Source of the DNA: Microbacterium paraoxydans
GTDB lineage: Bacteria > Actinomycetota > Actinomycetes > Actinomycetales > Microbacteriaceae
Length of the DNA: 64,000 nucleotides
Assembly (NCBI RefSeq): GCF_019056515.1
Contig: NZ_CP064873.1
Coordinates: 1,550,001 to 1,614,000, forward strand
Reading direction: 5' to 3'
Shown: positions 63,161 to 64,000 of the stretch, piece by piece
Position numbering within the stretch: position 1 is the first letter of the stretch
How the letters are laid out: every line of letters starts with the position of its first letter
The notes under the pieces: generated by a model
Told to the model about the DNA's origin: nothing
The model's input: the letters and a program-made list of their open reading frames with translations, nothing else
The model's database searches: none
Position numbers and translations under genes: made by a program

Positions 63161-63762
63161 TGAACGACAGCGGTGCTGTGATCAACGACGACGGGGTCGA
63201 CACCTCTGCGCGCAGCATGGCGAAGCCTGCGTTCGCGCTCACGAGCGGTCGCACCAAGGGCTACCACCGTGCGGCCGTCGACACCTTCCTCGCCTCGGCG
63301 CGTCAGGCGTTCGAGGGCGGAGGAGACGATCTCACCGCCGAGGACGTGCGCACCGCCTCGTTCCCCCTCGTGAAGGAGGGGTATGCGGTGGCGGAGGTCG
63401 ATGCCGCGCTCGGCCGGGTCGAGGATGCTTTCGCGGCCCGAGAGCGCGAGCGCGCCGTGCGCGCCCGCGGAGCGGGAGCCTGGGTGGAACAGGCCAGGGC
63501 CGATGCACAGGTGATCCTCGACCACCTCGCGCGTCCGCGGCGTCATCGGTTCGCCCGCACCGGAATCCTCACCTTCGGGTACCGCGTCGACGAGGTCGAT
63601 CACGTCACCTCCCGCATCGTCCGGTACCTCCGCGACGGCGACGCGCTGACCGCCGAACAGCTGCGGTCCGCGGCGTTCCGCATGCAGCGCGGCGGCTACC
63701 GCGAGGAGCAGGTCGATGCGCTGCTCGACGCCACGATCGACGTCATCCTGGCGGTCCGCTGA
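63160..63762 (+). CDS. DivIVA-domain repeat protein
   Basis: A 200-residue protein with four DivIVA-like repeats of the form GY-x4-VD-x2-L: near residues 34-41 (GYHRAAVDTFL), 71-80 (GYAVAEVDAAL), 146-153 (GYRVDEVDHV) and 184-192 (GYREEQVDALL). No long coiled coil follows, unlike polar-growth DivIVA/Wag31. It may bind curved membrane or other DivIVA proteins. Translationally coupled to cdsA. Confidence 0.8.
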   Translation: MNDSGAVINDDGVDTSARSMAKPAFALTSGRTKGYHRAAVDTFLASARQAFEGGGDDLTAEDVRTASFPLVKEGYAVAEVDAALGRVEDAFAARERERAVRARGAGAWVEQARADAQVILDHLARPRRHRFARTGILTFGYRVDEVDHVTSRIVRYLRDGDALTAEQLRSAAFRMQRGGYREEQVDALLDATIDVILAVR

Positions 63763-63811
63763 GCCTGCCTGATGGCCTGTTCAGGCAGGTATGCGTAGAC
63801 TGTCCACCATC

Positions 63812-64000
63812 GTGAACTCCCGAAACGACATGATTCCCGAACGAAGCGACGCCGCGCTGGTACCCGCAGCGACGGCTACGTCCGCCTCCCGAGGCACGCG
63901 ACGCTGGTCGCGTCGCCGGGGTGTCGCCGGTGTCTTCAGCTCTCTCGCGGTCGTCGGATTCGCCGCCGCGATGGTCGCTCCGACCGGCGTCGCCCTCGCG
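63812..64000 (+). CDS. Secreted protein, N-terminal part only
   Basis: An open frame of 63 codons running off the window. A polar start is followed by RRWSRRRGVAGVFSSLAVVGFAAAMVAPTGVALA, a basic region, hydrophobic core and likely AxA-type cleavage site: a signal peptide of the kind seen on secreted cell-wall enzymes. TAGACT (63796-63801) lies ten bases before the GTG at 63812; an in-frame ATG at 63830 is an alternative. The mature domain is outside the window. Confidence 0.65.
   Translation, partial: MNSRNDMIPERSDAALVPAATATSASRGTRRWSRRRGVAGVFSSLAVVGFAAAMVAPTGVALA

Noticed and set aside
1..64000. CRISPR arrays, insertion sequences, prophage or integrase-associated attachment sites
   Set aside because: No regularly spaced repeats, transposase or phage genes were seen; the only tyrosine recombinase is the chromosomal xerC.

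Overview
The window is high-GC (roughly 70%) DNA with strong third-position G/C bias, frequent GTG starts and many promoters whose -10 box lies 6-7 bases before the start codon. Gene content and order (coaD-DUF177-rpmF-rnc-mutM ... smc ... ftsY ... ffh ... rpsP-khpA-rimM-trmD ... rplS-lepB-rnhB-DUF2469-yraN-comM-dprA-xerC ... rpsB-tsf-pyrH-frr-cdsA) are those of an actinobacterial chromosome, most likely a Microbacteriaceae member close to Microbacterium. This assignment is inference from gene content, not from a database search. No prophage, insertion sequence, CRISPR array or rRNA operon was seen.

Layout. 1-10.3 kb is mixed: the 3' end of a pepN-type aminopeptidase, a GNAT/metallo-hydrolase pair, tRNA-Glu(CUC), an MFS exporter with an ArsR-like regulator, an ECF sigma factor coupled to a membrane DUF4349 protein, a TerC-family protein behind a probable Mn2+ (yybP-ykoY) riboswitch, and a flavin monooxygenase/O-acetylhomoserine sulfhydrylase pair. 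10.3-24.1 kb is a housekeeping run: leuCD behind a leucine-rich leader peptide, murA-plsC-gpsA-ddl, a DUF3515 lipoprotein, thiL (broken by a one-base frameshift), rsmD, recG, coaD, DUF177, rpmF, rnc and mutM. 24.1-28.1 kb is an accessory insert (ABC exporter, two-domain GNAT, small proteins) separating mutM from smc. 28.2-38.1 kb carries smc, a hydrolase, ftsY, DUF2004, lipA-lipB, a TetR regulator and ffh. 38.1-46.5 kb is accessory: EamA/LysR divergent pair, the glycerol locus glpD-glpF-glpK with a divergent SorC-type regulator, and a YbdK-type carboxylate-amine ligase. 46.5-64 kb returns to core translation, tRNA modification, secretion, DNA uptake/recombination and envelope genes, ending in the start of a secreted protein.

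How the genes work together: glpF/glpK/glpD import, phosphorylate and oxidise glycerol, while gpsA, plsC and cdsA supply phospholipid precursors; murA and ddl make peptidoglycan precursors; ffh, ftsY and lepB form the co-translational secretion path; rpsP/khpA/rimM/trmD/rplS and rpsB/tsf/pyrH/frr are translation clusters. No clearly new multi-gene system was found. The observations most worth following are regulatory or structural: the leu leader peptide, the riboswitch, the thiL frameshift, divergent overlapping leaderless promoters, an upstream mini-ORF overlapping smc, an overlooked 37-residue gene with a strong promoter and ribosome site, and an M23 protein lacking key catalytic residues.
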